From Candidatus Obscuribacter sp. (GTDB lineage Bacteria > Cyanobacteriota > Vampirovibrionia > Obscuribacterales > Obscuribacteraceae): a DNA stretch of 64,000 nucleotides. This document shows, in pieces, positions 52,578 through 61,354 of this stretch (within the stretch, counting starts at the first letter, position 1; each line of letters opens with the position of its first letter). The translations under genes and the position numbers were made by a program. Under the pieces are notes generated by a model. That model was not told where the DNA came from, ran no database searches, and saw only the letters and a program-made list of their open reading frames with translations. The DNA is taken from the NCBI GenBank assembly GCA_021772135.1, contig JADYXQ010000122.1, forward strand, positions 1-64,000, written 5' to 3'.

Positions 52578-54503
52578 CTACTTGCTTGTGTGTGCCAATT
52601 CGCGCTGGCCCTGGCCGTCATGCTCATAGGCCGCAGGATCTGGGCTGGTGTAGAGCTGATCGATCAGTGATTTATAATTGCGGCCAACCACATTGCGCTT
52701 GATTTTGAGAGTAGCAGTCAATTCTCCTGCTTCTACCGAAAGTTCGTTGGCAAGAATGGCAAAGCGTTTTACTTGCTCGTATTCGGCCAGTGACGTCGAA
52801 CGTGATTGTAATTCACGTTTGAGGAAACCAAGCAAGGCGCTGGAGCGGCTCAAGTCGAAGTAAGAATCGAACTCCCAGTTACGCTCGCGGGCAAAGTCGC
52901 AGGTGGCTTGCTCATCTAAGGTTAGAAGGGCCACAAGATGCTTCTGCTGATCGCCGAAAACAACCGCTTGCGTAACAAAAGGCACCGTCTTTAATACCGC
53001 TTCTACTTTTTGTGGAGCAATATTTTTGCCGGCGGAATTGATGATCAAATCTTTTTTGCGATCGGTAATCTTAAGGAAGCCTTCGTCGTCAATGGCGCCG
53101 ATGTCTCCTGTTCTGAACCACTCACCGTCAAAAGCCTCTGCATTGGCTTCAGGATTGTTGTAATACCCTTTGAAGATGGTTGGCCCCTTAACGAGAATTT
53201 CGCCGTCATCAGCCAATTTTTGATGCACTGAATCAAGTGCTGGCCCTACTGTGCCCATGCGCACTTTGCCCAGGCGATTGACATTAGTGGGTGCGGAAGT
53301 CTCGGTCAGTCCGTAGCCTTCCAGGCAGCTGATGCCAATAGCGTTAAAGAATGTCAGAACTTCTTTAGTGGCTGGGGCACCACCGCTGACGATCAGCTTC
53401 AAGTTTGGTCCGATTTTTTCGCGTAATTTTTCCAGAACCAATTTGTCGGCAATTTTTTGTTTGGCCCAGAGCAAAGGACCAATCTTTTTACCGTCGGCCA
53501 GTTTTTGCACAACTTCTTCGCCGGTGCTGAGAGCCCAATCAATTAAAGCGCGACGACGGCTGGATGTACCATCAATACCGCTTTTGACTTTGGCGTAAAT
53601 GCGGTCAAGTACTCTTGGCACCACGAGAATGAGAGTCGGTTCCACTTCGGCCATATTGCGGCCCATGGTTTCAATACTTTCGGCAAAGGCACAGACGCCG
53701 CCGTGGGTGAGCCAATAAAATTCACCGCAAATGCGTTCGAATATGTGTGAAAGCGGCAAGTAAGAAAGATATACGGCTCTTTCATCAACAGAAAGAATTG
53801 GCTTCATGTCTTCAATGACGGCCATGATATTGCCGTGAGTGAGGGGAACGCCTTTAGGTACACCAGTGGTGCCCGAGGTATAAATGATGGTGGCGATACC
53901 ATCTTTAGGCGTGCTCTTCATTCTGTCTTCGAGAATTTTTAAGTGAGCAGTATCCAGGCTGGCGCCCAGTTTTCGCAAAGATTCAATGTCTACGAGCAGG
54001 CCGCTTGGCAAATTGTATTTGTCTGCCAGTTCATCAACCGATTTGACATCGGCTGGCAGGAAGAAGAGTACGATTTTTTGTACTGTAGGCAGGGCATTTC
54101 TTACAGCCAGAGCGCGTTTGAGAATGTTTTCGTTTTGCACGAAAAGTACTTTTGCCTGACTATTATTGACAATAAATTCGATGTCGCTGGCAGAAGATGT
54201 GGGGTAGACGGGCACAGAAATAGCGCCATTAGATATGGTGGCAAGGTCGGCCGCCACCCAGAAGTGTGTGGTTGAAGAAAATATTGCAGCTTTTTCGCCG
54301 GCTTTCAGTCCAATAGTCATCAGACCAAGGGCGATTTGCTGTACCAGTTTGCTGAATTCGCGCCAGTTCATGGAGCGATATGGTTCTTTTTTCTCTTTGT
54401 ATTCGACGCAATTGAGATGGTCGAGTTCTTTGGCACGAGCAAAAAAGACTGCCGCGATATTGCGATCAGTAATACTATCGGATATCTTCCGATCCACCAG
54501 CAT
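52578..54503 (-). CDS. fadD: Long-chain acyl-CoA synthetase (AMP-forming)
   Basis: From ATG 54503, with GAGG 8 nt upstream, the protein has 641 residues. It has the acyl-adenylate core: A3 motif TIIYTSGTTGVPKGVPLTHGN, A5 GLTETSAPTNVNRLG, A7 WFRTGDIGAIDDEGFLKITDRKKDLIINSAGKNIAPQKVE split around the hinge, and the C-terminal Lys region ELTATLKIKRNVV. It activates long-chain fatty acids with ATP and CoA. The frame opens 16 codons earlier at TTG 54551 without support. Together with the lipase upstream it fits fatty-acid release and use. Related enzymes in Cyanobacteria are called Aas; no acyltransferase domain is present here. Confidence 0.95.
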   Translation of the reverse strand: MLVDRKISDSITDRNIAAVFFARAKELDHLNCVEYKEKKEPYRSMNWREFSKLVQQIALGLMTIGLKAGEKAAIFSSTTHFWVAADLATISNGAISVPVYPTSSASDIEFIVNNSQAKVLFVQNENILKRALAVRNALPTVQKIVLFFLPADVKSVDELADKYNLPSGLLVDIESLRKLGASLDTAHLKILEDRMKSTPKDGIATIIYTSGTTGVPKGVPLTHGNIMAVIEDMKPILSVDERAVYLSYLPLSHIFERICGEFYWLTHGGVCAFAESIETMGRNMAEVEPTLILVVPRVLDRIYAKVKSGIDGTSSRRRALIDWALSTGEEVVQKLADGKKIGPLLWAKQKIADKLVLEKLREKIGPNLKLIVSGGAPATKEVLTFFNAIGISCLEGYGLTETSAPTNVNRLGKVRMGTVGPALDSVHQKLADDGEILVKGPTIFKGYYNNPEANAEAFDGEWFRTGDIGAIDDEGFLKITDRKKDLIINSAGKNIAPQKVEAVLKTVPFVTQAVVFGDQQKHLVALLTLDEQATCDFARERNWEFDSYFDLSRSSALLGFLKRELQSRSTSLAEYEQVKRFAILANELSVEAGELTATLKIKRNVVGRNYKSLIDQLYTSPDPAAYEHDGQGQRELAHTSK

Positions 54504-54665
54504 GTAAAGCACCTCAGATTCCCACCAGCCCATAGTATAGCCAGTTCTCAATATGTTGAATGAAGCCTAAATTATCTTTGCCATCCTGCTGTGCCGGGAG
54601 CCTAGACAGACTGTAATGAGTACTGCTCAGCGCTTGATAAAAAGCTGCTAATTCTACGGCGCTGA

Positions 54666-55559
54666 TTAAGAAACTGAAAGCTGCTCTTTTGAGACTTCGT
54701 CAATCCAGGTGAGCAGCAGCTGCACCAGCTCGTCAAGCACCGGATCGAACATCAAGTCGTGCCAGGCTTCAGGGAAAGAATGCTTGCGTTTGCTCGGCGC
54801 GCTCAATCTTTCAAAAATAGCTTCGCTGACCAGGTTATTGACGATGGTTTCCTGGCCGGAAGTAAACATATATATGGGACAGGGTAACTTGCGTCTGCTG
54901 GAAGATTTGGTGTCTTGAGTGAGTTTGAGCAGCTCCAGCAGCGCTCGGGCGCTCAACTCAAATTTGCGATCGGGGTCGTTGGCCAGCCAGTTGCGCACTT
55001 GCGGCTCACGAGTAATTTGATCGGTGGAATAAGGGAGGGTGAGCAGCTTATCGGGGCTAATTAAGGCCGTGCTCATGGCTTTAAGACGGTAGGAGAGCTT
55101 GAACATATCCGGATGGCCGTCAAAACCGGGCGAAAACATTACCAGACCTGAAGGATTGATTTCCTGCATGGCCTTAAGAGCAACCACCGCTCCCATGCTA
55201 TTTCCCATGACAAAAATAGGCCTATCGCCCACAGTTTCACGCAAATATTCATAGGCTTCTTTTAAATCGTTAAGCCATTGCTGCTTCATCATCAGAACTT
55301 GGGTGCCGCGCTTGCCATGACCGACGTGGTCGTAGGCAAGAGAGAAAATTCTCTTCACCTTTAAACGCCTGGCAAGAGCCTCAAACCATCCACTATGGGC
55401 ACCAAGCCCGTGCACGAGCAATACTGCCGCCCGGCAATCTGAGGACGAGCCCCAGGTGCGAGCGGTAATTACATGATTATCTCCTTGAGTCAGAGGCTGA
55501 GATCGTGGGACGATGTCAACGAATGAACAAGTGGGCGTGAGCTTAATATCCTGCGTCAT
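54666..55559 (-). CDS. Alpha/beta hydrolase, monoacylglycerol lipase-like
   Basis: ATG 55559 gives 297 residues; a GTG at 55589 would place the start ahead of a TATAAT. The fold is serine hydrolase: HGLGAHSGWFEALARRL oxyanion region, AYDHVGHGKRGTQV, nucleophile GNSMG at about residue 117, catalytic His near the end in FPEAWHDLMFDP, and Asp in the TSGQE segment region. This pattern matches monoglyceride lipases and lysophospholipases. Fatty acids it frees could be activated by the synthetase encoded 115 nt downstream. No signal peptide is seen. Confidence 0.88.
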   Translation of the reverse strand: MTQDIKLTPTCSFVDIVPRSQPLTQGDNHVITARTWGSSSDCRAAVLLVHGLGAHSGWFEALARRLKVKRIFSLAYDHVGHGKRGTQVLMMKQQWLNDLKEAYEYLRETVGDRPIFVMGNSMGAVVALKAMQEINPSGLVMFSPGFDGHPDMFKLSYRLKAMSTALISPDKLLTLPYSTDQITREPQVRNWLANDPDRKFELSARALLELLKLTQDTKSSSRRKLPCPIYMFTSGQETIVNNLVSEAIFERLSAPSKRKHSFPEAWHDLMFDPVLDELVQLLLTWIDEVSKEQLSVS

Positions 55560-55569
55560 ACTGAACGTT

Positions 55570-55575
55570 ATTATA
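55570..55575 (-). promoter_or_regulatory. TATAAT 10 nt upstream of the lipase ATG
   Basis: Perfect -10 hexamer on the minus strand. The predicted transcript would begin 2-4 nt before ATG 55559 and no ribosome binding site fits between them. Confidence 0.4.
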
Positions 55576-55648
55576 GCTTCTGATACCACTGAGCATGTCT
55601 AGTTTGTCTTAGACAAATGTGTAATCAAAGGAAAACAACAGAAAGTAA

Positions 55649-57214
55649 ATGTCAGGCAAGGACGGCACTAAGAGCGATTCTTCCCCTGCTAACGAAGTGG
55701 ACGCCTCAGGGCGCCCTCGTGCTCCTAAAGCAGGCAAGGGTGTTCCGTTTGTTGTTATTGGTTTGATTGTTTGTGCACTACTTGCGATTGGTTACATTGT
55801 CTTTACGCCGAAAGAGACTCCGCTTGGTAAGGCCGCTGCCATGGTGCGCACCAACAAAGCCGCTTCAGCTCTGCCTTTACTAGAAGATCTCGTGCGTAAG
55901 GATCCAGCCAATGTGGGAGTCTATCCCTGGTTGGCACAGGCCTATTTAGCCACTGACCGTTTTGCCGAAGGTCGCACTGCTCTCGATACTGCTTTTCGCG
56001 TGCGCTGTCAGGATGTCAATCTGGCTCCGGTGGTAGATAGCTATTCCACTTATTATCAAAACCATAATCACTACGAAGAAGCTGAGCGCCTTTATAATTC
56101 GGCGCTGCAAGTGGTTAAACCGGCTGAGCTTTCCAACAGCCGCGCTCGTATGTATTTGCGCTGGTCTGAAGCGAATCTGGCAGCCGGTGCCATTGATAGC
56201 GCCGTCACTCATTTAAGCAAGGCCTGGCAGTATAAAGACAGTCTGGAAGAGCCGCTCAAGTCACAAGTGCCTCATCAACTGGCTGAATCATACCGTCAGC
56301 TGGCTGCCCTGGCCGAAACTCGCGACAAAGACGAAGATCAGGCCATAAGCATGCTGGAAAAAAGCTTAACGGTGAGCGATGAACCGAGCACGCGCATTGC
56401 GCTGGCCGGCTTGTACAGTCATAAGAAAGACACGACCAAAGCCATTCAAAATTATGAAATTGTCTGCAAGCAAGATGCCAACAACCTGGAAGCCCGTCAC
56501 CGCCTGATTGAACTTCTGCTGGCCAAAAAAGATTTTGAGCGCGCTCAAGAGGCGCTGACAGAGCTTGTCGATAAAGAAAAAAGTTTCGATAACTATGAAT
56601 TGCTGGCTACGCTCAATTTGAAATTGCAAAATTATCCAGGAGCTGTCCGCTCGCTGGAAGAGGCGGTGTCGCTAAAACCAGAATCTTCAATATCGCTTTT
56701 AAAGCAACTATTGAACACTCTCAATACCTGGAGCGCGCTTTTAGCCAAAGAGAACAAAGCGCAGGAAGCCATGTCAGTAAAAGGACACGCTGAACGTGTT
56801 GCCGAGCAACTGGCGATGCTTATGAAGGAACAAAAGAAAGACGAAGTCAAAGCAGAAGTTAAAACCGATGCCTGGAACCCGGGCGCTTCGCCCATTTCAG
56901 TGGTCTCTTCACACAACTGGCTGGCTAAAGGCAGTTTGACGCCGGAGGGCGAAATCAAGATTAAGAACATCAGCGGTCAGCCAGTAAGTGATTTGCAATT
57001 GACGGCCGTATTTTTTGACCGTACTAAACGCCGCAATAATGGATCTGTGGCATTACCCGTGGCGTCATCGGCGTCTATGCCTTTTGCTGCAGGCGCTGAA
57101 CGCACTCTTTATTTCTCATGTCCAAACATTGTCAAAGATGACCATCAACTTGCCGTTATCATTTACTGGAAGGGCAAAATGCTGCAAGAGTTTCCTGTCA
57201 CTAAACAGCATTAA
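55649..57214 (+). CDS. Membrane-anchored TPR protein, 521 aa
   Basis: A disordered, charged N-terminus (1-30) precedes one membrane helix (about 31-53). Residues 60-385 contain many TPR-type helical pairs (ASALPLLEDLVRKDPANVGVYPWLAQAYLA, AIQNYEIVCKQDANNLEARHRLIELLLAKKDFERA). The C-terminal 110 residues form a beta-sandwich-like domain (GEIKIKNISGQPVSDLQLTAVFFD), similar to FxLYD-type extracellular domains. The repeat region is therefore probably periplasmic. It is the first gene of a four-gene plus-strand operon. Function unknown; a scaffold role is plausible. Confidence 0.8.
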   Translation: MSGKDGTKSDSSPANEVDASGRPRAPKAGKGVPFVVIGLIVCALLAIGYIVFTPKETPLGKAAAMVRTNKAASALPLLEDLVRKDPANVGVYPWLAQAYLATDRFAEGRTALDTAFRVRCQDVNLAPVVDSYSTYYQNHNHYEEAERLYNSALQVVKPAELSNSRARMYLRWSEANLAAGAIDSAVTHLSKAWQYKDSLEEPLKSQVPHQLAESYRQLAALAETRDKDEDQAISMLEKSLTVSDEPSTRIALAGLYSHKKDTTKAIQNYEIVCKQDANNLEARHRLIELLLAKKDFERAQEALTELVDKEKSFDNYELLATLNLKLQNYPGAVRSLEEAVSLKPESSISLLKQLLNTLNTWSALLAKENKAQEAMSVKGHAERVAEQLAMLMKEQKKDEVKAEVKTDAWNPGASPISVVSSHNWLAKGSLTPEGEIKIKNISGQPVSDLQLTAVFFDRTKRRNNGSVALPVASSASMPFAAGAERTLYFSCPNIVKDDHQLAVIIYWKGKMLQEFPVTKQH

Positions 57215-57252
57215 ACAAGTAAGAAAAAAGAATACAGGCGAAAATAGAGAGT

Positions 57253-57828
57253 ATGCAAGAAGAACCTGAAAATCCAATTAATAGCTCTACGCAGCCGGCT
57301 AATGGTTTGCCGGTAGAATCGGACGTTCCAGTACCAGCCGTCCCTGAAGTAGTAATACCTGCAGTACCGGCCGCACCTGCTTGCCGACATGAGTATGTGA
57401 AAATTTACCAACGCAAGCTGAAAGGGCTTGACAGGCGTCTTGTGGCTACCAAAGCCTACCTTCCTATTGGCTTCAAGATTGGTGATTTTGGCCATCTCGG
57501 TGAAAACAGTTATTGTTTTTGCAGCAAATGCCGAGCCCGGCTTTATCCTAAGCGTACACAAGCAGACAGACTGCAAGCTCGTCTGGCGGCCGCGGCAGGC
57601 AAGCTGAGCGCAGAACAGGCTGCCCAGGCCGATCAAGATTTGATTGATGACGTTGGCGCAGACCTATTGCAAGAGGTCTTGAGCACACTGTCGGCAGACA
57701 AAATCGGCGTTGATATACACGTAGAAGAGATGGAGCCGGAGATGGTGGATGTTCAAGACATCACTGCTGAAGGTGGTCTTAAATTGTCGGACGAGGAGGA
57801 AAGTTGTGCTTTATCGGAAGAAGAATAA
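57253..57828 (+). CDS. Protein with Cys-rich zinc-like motif, 191 aa
   Basis: A Pro/Val-rich N-terminus (PVPAVPEVVIPAVPA) leads to a small domain with Cys44, His46 and CFCSKC (Cys88, 90, 93), which could bind a zinc ion, followed by a basic RARLYPKRTQADRL and a helical, acidic C-terminus. There is no signal peptide or membrane helix, so it is cytoplasmic. It follows the TPR gene by 38 nt, and its last 23 nt overlap the next small gene. I do not recognise a family. Confidence 0.7.
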   Translation: MQEEPENPINSSTQPANGLPVESDVPVPAVPEVVIPAVPAAPACRHEYVKIYQRKLKGLDRRLVATKAYLPIGFKIGDFGHLGENSYCFCSKCRARLYPKRTQADRLQARLAAAAGKLSAEQAAQADQDLIDDVGADLLQEVLSTLSADKIGVDIHVEEMEPEMVDVQDITAEGGLKLSDEEESCALSEEE

Positions 57829-57964
57829 AGGTTTGCTGCACTGGTTGGACAAAATTATGTTCTTCAGTGCTGTAGTACCGCCTGGATATATTATCTATCG
57901 CTTCATTCGCTGGTATTTGCGCCAGGATGTCGTTGTGCCTGATGCGGATTTAGAAGAACAGTAA
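57806..57964 (+). CDS. Small membrane protein, 52 aa
   Basis: GTG 57806 has an excellent GAGGAGG 6 nt upstream, located inside the end of the previous gene, so translation is coupled by a 23-nt overlap. The product begins MLYRKKNKGLLHWLDK, has one membrane helix (about residues 17-34) and an acidic tail. A positive N-terminus suggests that the tail faces outward. Function unknown; it is part of the four-gene operon. Confidence 0.72.
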   Translation: MLYRKKNKGLLHWLDKIMFFSAVVPPGYIIYRFIRWYLRQDVVVPDADLEEQ

Positions 57965-57969
57965 AAAAA

Positions 57970-58560
57970 ATGGGCCGTTATTTACTGCGAGTTTTTCGTG
58001 CCATGTTGGTGAGCTCATTAGGGTTCGGCGGCGGCATTGGCTTGCTCATCATGATTTTTGTTTTGACCAATACTGACAAACCTAATGCCTTTCGTTATGG
58101 CCTTATGGCCGGGCTCACAATTGGCGCTATCTTTGCGGTTTTTATGGTGGCTGTACTCTTACCATTAGATTTAAGCGCCCACGTCTTTCTCAACAAAGGC
58201 CGCTATCGACAAATTTGGGATCTTGAACAAATTCGTGAACTGGAGATTGTCGGCACAGGCAAGCAAGTTTTACACGCCGCTCGTCAGGCACTGCTTGTGG
58301 TGCCATACGTAACACGCGTGTCAGACGATGTGGAACATATGATCACCAGAGCTGCCAGTGGCCCTAGCTGGCGATCCAGCGGTGAAGAGATGGAAGTGGA
58401 GTTAAACCCGCTGGCTGAAAATCACTGGAAAATCAAAGTGACCAGTCGGCCGCGTTCAAAAAATGTAGTCTTCGATTACGGCAAAAACTTTGAAAATGTT
58501 GAGACCTGGGTAGGTCAGTTTACTCAGTTGCTTGCTGAAGCAATCGCTCAAAAAAAGTAG
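57970..58560 (+). CDS. Membrane protein, 196 aa
   Basis: Two membrane helices (about residues 10-33 and 43-66) are followed by a cytoplasmic domain of about 125 residues with a helix DLEQIRELEIVGTGKQVLHAARQALLVV and a beta-rich part (EMEVELNPLAENHWKIKVTSRP). Layout resembles small two-helix sensors, but no family is recognised. It begins 5 nt after the preceding stop and closes the operon, meeting the ferritin-like gene tail to tail. Confidence 0.72.
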   Translation: MGRYLLRVFRAMLVSSLGFGGGIGLLIMIFVLTNTDKPNAFRYGLMAGLTIGAIFAVFMVAVLLPLDLSAHVFLNKGRYRQIWDLEQIRELEIVGTGKQVLHAARQALLVVPYVTRVSDDVEHMITRAASGPSWRSSGEEMEVELNPLAENHWKIKVTSRPRSKNVVFDYGKNFENVETWVGQFTQLLAEAIAQKK

Positions 58561-58570
58561 TACGGCGTAT

Positions 58571-59113
58571 TTATTGCAGTAAATTAGCCATGTCGTCGGC
58601 ATGCTCTTCTTCTACGGCGAGAATTTCTTCCAACATTCTTCTAGTAGTTGGATCTTTGGTGCCGATAAATTCGATCATCGAGCGATAAGATTCGATCGCC
58701 ACTCTTTCTGCCACCAGATTTTCTTTGATCATGTCTTTCAAATCTTTGCCTGGTACATACTCAGCGTGGCTGCGGGTGGTCAATGTATCAGGATTAAGAT
58801 CAGGTTCGCCGCCGAGTTGAGTAATTCTCTGAGCTACCTTATCTGCATGGCCAAGCTCTTCATTTGAATGGGCCAAGAATTCTTCAGCGACAGATTCTGA
58901 ATTCATGCCTTTAGCCATGTAAAAATGTCGACGATAGCGCATCACGCAAACTAGTTCGGTGGCCAGGGCTTCGTTGAGAATCTTGACGATTTCTTCAGGG
59001 TCGCATTCATAATCTGCGGTGACGGCGCCTTTTTCAACATTCTGGCGAGCACGTTGTCTCATTTCGCCAATGTTCGCTTTGAAATTTGCGTCGCCTGTTT
59101 TTTGCGGTTCCAT
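58571..59113 (-). CDS. Ferritin-like / bacterioferritin-family protein
   Basis: ATG 59113 has GGGAGA 7 nt upstream and gives 180 residues; a longer frame to 59239 would overlap the divergent gene. The four-helix bundle carries two iron-binding helices: ATELVCVMRYRRHFYMA with Glu, and AEEFLAHSNEELGHADKVA with the ExxH pair, repeated in VAERVAIESYRSMIEF and EEILAVEEEHADDMANLL. This is the bacterioferritin/Dps-like dinuclear iron signature. It may store iron or protect against peroxide. A haem-binding Met is not obvious. Confidence 0.88.
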   Translation of the reverse strand: MEPQKTGDANFKANIGEMRQRARQNVEKGAVTADYECDPEEIVKILNEALATELVCVMRYRRHFYMAKGMNSESVAEEFLAHSNEELGHADKVAQRITQLGGEPDLNPDTLTTRSHAEYVPGKDLKDMIKENLVAERVAIESYRSMIEFIGTKDPTTRRMLEEILAVEEEHADDMANLLQ

Positions 59114-59204
59114 TGCTCTTTCTCCCGATCTTTTCAAAGCTATTGTCTGGCAATATTGTATAAGAAAACACGCAGCCAGAATCTCACTGTGGTAATTTGA
59201 ACCT

Positions 59205-59600
59205 ATGTCAGAAGCAGAAACTGCAATTTTAACAATCAAGTTATTTTACGCCGGTCTTTCGGTAGCCGGTTTTGTCACAGGACTGTTGATTCTTTATTTG
59301 GGCAAGCCGGGATTGACCATTCGCATGGCCATTGTTGCCAGTAGCGCCCTGGCGCTGGTGACGGCGATTTTAATGGGCGGAGACTTGTTCACTGCCTCTA
59401 CCGTGCCCGATCGTTTTACCACCCTGCGACAGGCCGGCTGGTTTGCTCTCGGTCTATTATTCGGGGCCGGTCGCGGTGACAAAATCGTCAAGTATTTCCC
59501 AGCTATCAAGAGCGACCGCGCAGCTGGAGTTGAGGTCGACTACAGCGTCAAGCCGCAAGCAGACTCAGCAGCAGAGCTTCCGGAAAAACCACAAGAATAA
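59205..59600 (+). CDS. Small membrane protein, 131 aa
   Basis: Three membrane helices are visible (about residues 8-30, 37-57 and 73-88), then a cytoplasmic tail rich in Lys, Ala, Glu and Pro. No motif or family is recognised. It is read away from the ferritin-like gene, 91 nt apart, and converges with the ETF-QO gene with 35 nt between stops. Confidence 0.68.
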   Translation: MSEAETAILTIKLFYAGLSVAGFVTGLLILYLGKPGLTIRMAIVASSALALVTAILMGGDLFTASTVPDRFTTLRQAGWFALGLLFGAGRGDKIVKYFPAIKSDRAAGVEVDYSVKPQADSAAELPEKPQE

Positions 59601-59635
59601 TCGGCGGCAATGGGCTAGTTAAAGAAAGTCGCTAA

Positions 59636-61354
59636 TTAGAGACCGAGGAAATCGGGTCCGCTTCCTTGAGCAGTTGGTTTAACGCGCAAATTGACTTCAG
59701 GACAAACTATTTCGCAAGTACGGCAATGAACGCAATTTTCAAGCGACATACCGTGTTTGCGCACATCGTCGATGATATCAACTCTGTGCACTTCTGCGGT
59801 GCAATCTGCCACGCAGGGTGTGGTTTTGCCCAGGGCTTCGTATGTGCCGATGCAACGCACACAAGTATTGGCATTGAATTCATCAATGTGATTATTGCCT
59901 TCGTGATACTTGGTTGAAGCATAGAAAACCGCATCTACTCTTGAGTAAATGGTCGCTTTCTCGTAATTTTGCGGCTCATCATATTTAGGCGGCACCCAGG
60001 CCGGAATAATATGCTTGTAGTCTTCTACGTATTTGATTGGGCCAATATCGATTTTGCCTTCAATCAGCGAAAGCGAACGCACACCGTCTTTGGTGGCACC
60101 AAGCGGATTTTTAAAGCCGACTTTGAGCATGCCTATCCAGGCATTGGACTTGTCGATACTCTTGGCTATATCAGGCAGATAACGGCCTAACAGCTTGGGA
60201 TTTTCGATAAATGCCCAGCGGAAATAACGATTTTTGTAAGACTCTTTGATGACAAATCCGTCTTCCAATTCTTTTTGATAAGGTGCCAGGGAAGCTTCTG
60301 AAGTATCGCCGGCAACCAGCGCATCGTGCAAAACTTTAGCGCCGACGTAACCGCATTCCATAGAGCGGTCAATACCGGCCAGATATTTGACGTCCAGTAC
60401 GCCCAAAGCGTCGCCGAGCAAGATTGCTCCCGGCACATAGAATTTTTTGGGCAAGCTGTAATAGCCGCCTTCAGGCAAGACCGCAGCACCATACTTTAAT
60501 AGTTTGCCGCCATTGATCAGTTTCTGAATGAAAGGATGCTTTTTGTATTCTTGCAACTTCTGTTGCGGATTCATGTTGGGATCCTGGCTATCCAGGCTGA
60601 TTACCATGCCTACGGTAAGCTTATTGTCTTTCATACCGTAGACAAATCCACCGCCGAATGTGCCTTCTAAAAGCGGCCATCCAAGCGTGTGCCAGACTTT
60701 GCCTTGCGCACTCTCATTCATTTGCCAGACTTCTTTTACACCCACAGACCAAATTTGTGGGTTGTCGCGCAGTTTGAAATGATCAATGACGTCGCGAGAA
60801 ATAAAACCTTTGTCGCCGAAACAAGTGAATTTGCCGTAGACATAATCTTCTTCGGTTTTAGCTTCTTCGGTAACAGAAACACCGACAACCCGTCCATCTT
60901 CAAAGACTACAGAGTGCGCGGCAAAACCTGTGAAAAGATCGATAGTGACGTTTGGCACATCTTTTGCTTTTTCTTGCAGTTGATTGGCCATCCAATTAAC
61001 TACATAGCTCAGAGTTAAAACCAGATAGCCCTTTTTATCGAATGATTTTGGATAAAGGCTTGGTGGAATATCCCATTTTTTTTCTGTACCTAGCACTGAG
61101 AAATTAGACTCAGTGCAAGTGGCTTCGATAGGGAAACCCATCTCTTTATAGTTGGGCCAAACTTTTTCGATAATATGAGGATTAGTGACGGCACCACTTA
61201 AAATGTGGGCACCGAAATCTTTGCTCTTCTCGAGAATAGCGATGCTAAATTTTTTACCGCTTTCTTTGGCTAATTCAAGAAATCGATAAGCCAGTGTAAG
61301 GTTTGACGGGCTACCACCGACCAAAAGTAGGTCATACTCAATGCGTTCCGACAA
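59636..61354 (-). CDS. Electron transfer flavoprotein-quinone oxidoreductase (FixC-FixX fused type)
   Basis: This 572-residue protein has an N-terminal FAD-binding fold in which the usual GxGxxG is VGGSPSNLTLAYR, the KSKDFGAHILSGAV segment typical of ETF-QO, the quinone-binding middle (PEGGYYSLPKKFYVPGAILLGDALG), and a C-terminal ferredoxin domain with ENCVHCRTCEIVCP that binds a 4Fe-4S cluster; an earlier Cys group (TCVRC...TTPC) lies ahead of it. It takes electrons from EtfAB and reduces membrane quinone. In nitrogen fixers the two parts are separate (FixC, FixX). TTG 61354 overlaps the end of etfA by 17 nt. Confidence 0.94.
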   Translation of the reverse strand: MSERIEYDLLLVGGSPSNLTLAYRFLELAKESGKKFSIAILEKSKDFGAHILSGAVTNPHIIEKVWPNYKEMGFPIEATCTESNFSVLGTEKKWDIPPSLYPKSFDKKGYLVLTLSYVVNWMANQLQEKAKDVPNVTIDLFTGFAAHSVVFEDGRVVGVSVTEEAKTEEDYVYGKFTCFGDKGFISRDVIDHFKLRDNPQIWSVGVKEVWQMNESAQGKVWHTLGWPLLEGTFGGGFVYGMKDNKLTVGMVISLDSQDPNMNPQQKLQEYKKHPFIQKLINGGKLLKYGAAVLPEGGYYSLPKKFYVPGAILLGDALGVLDVKYLAGIDRSMECGYVGAKVLHDALVAGDTSEASLAPYQKELEDGFVIKESYKNRYFRWAFIENPKLLGRYLPDIAKSIDKSNAWIGMLKVGFKNPLGATKDGVRSLSLIEGKIDIGPIKYVEDYKHIIPAWVPPKYDEPQNYEKATIYSRVDAVFYASTKYHEGNNHIDEFNANTCVRCIGTYEALGKTTPCVADCTAEVHRVDIIDDVRKHGMSLENCVHCRTCEIVCPEVNLRVKPTAQGSGPDFLGL

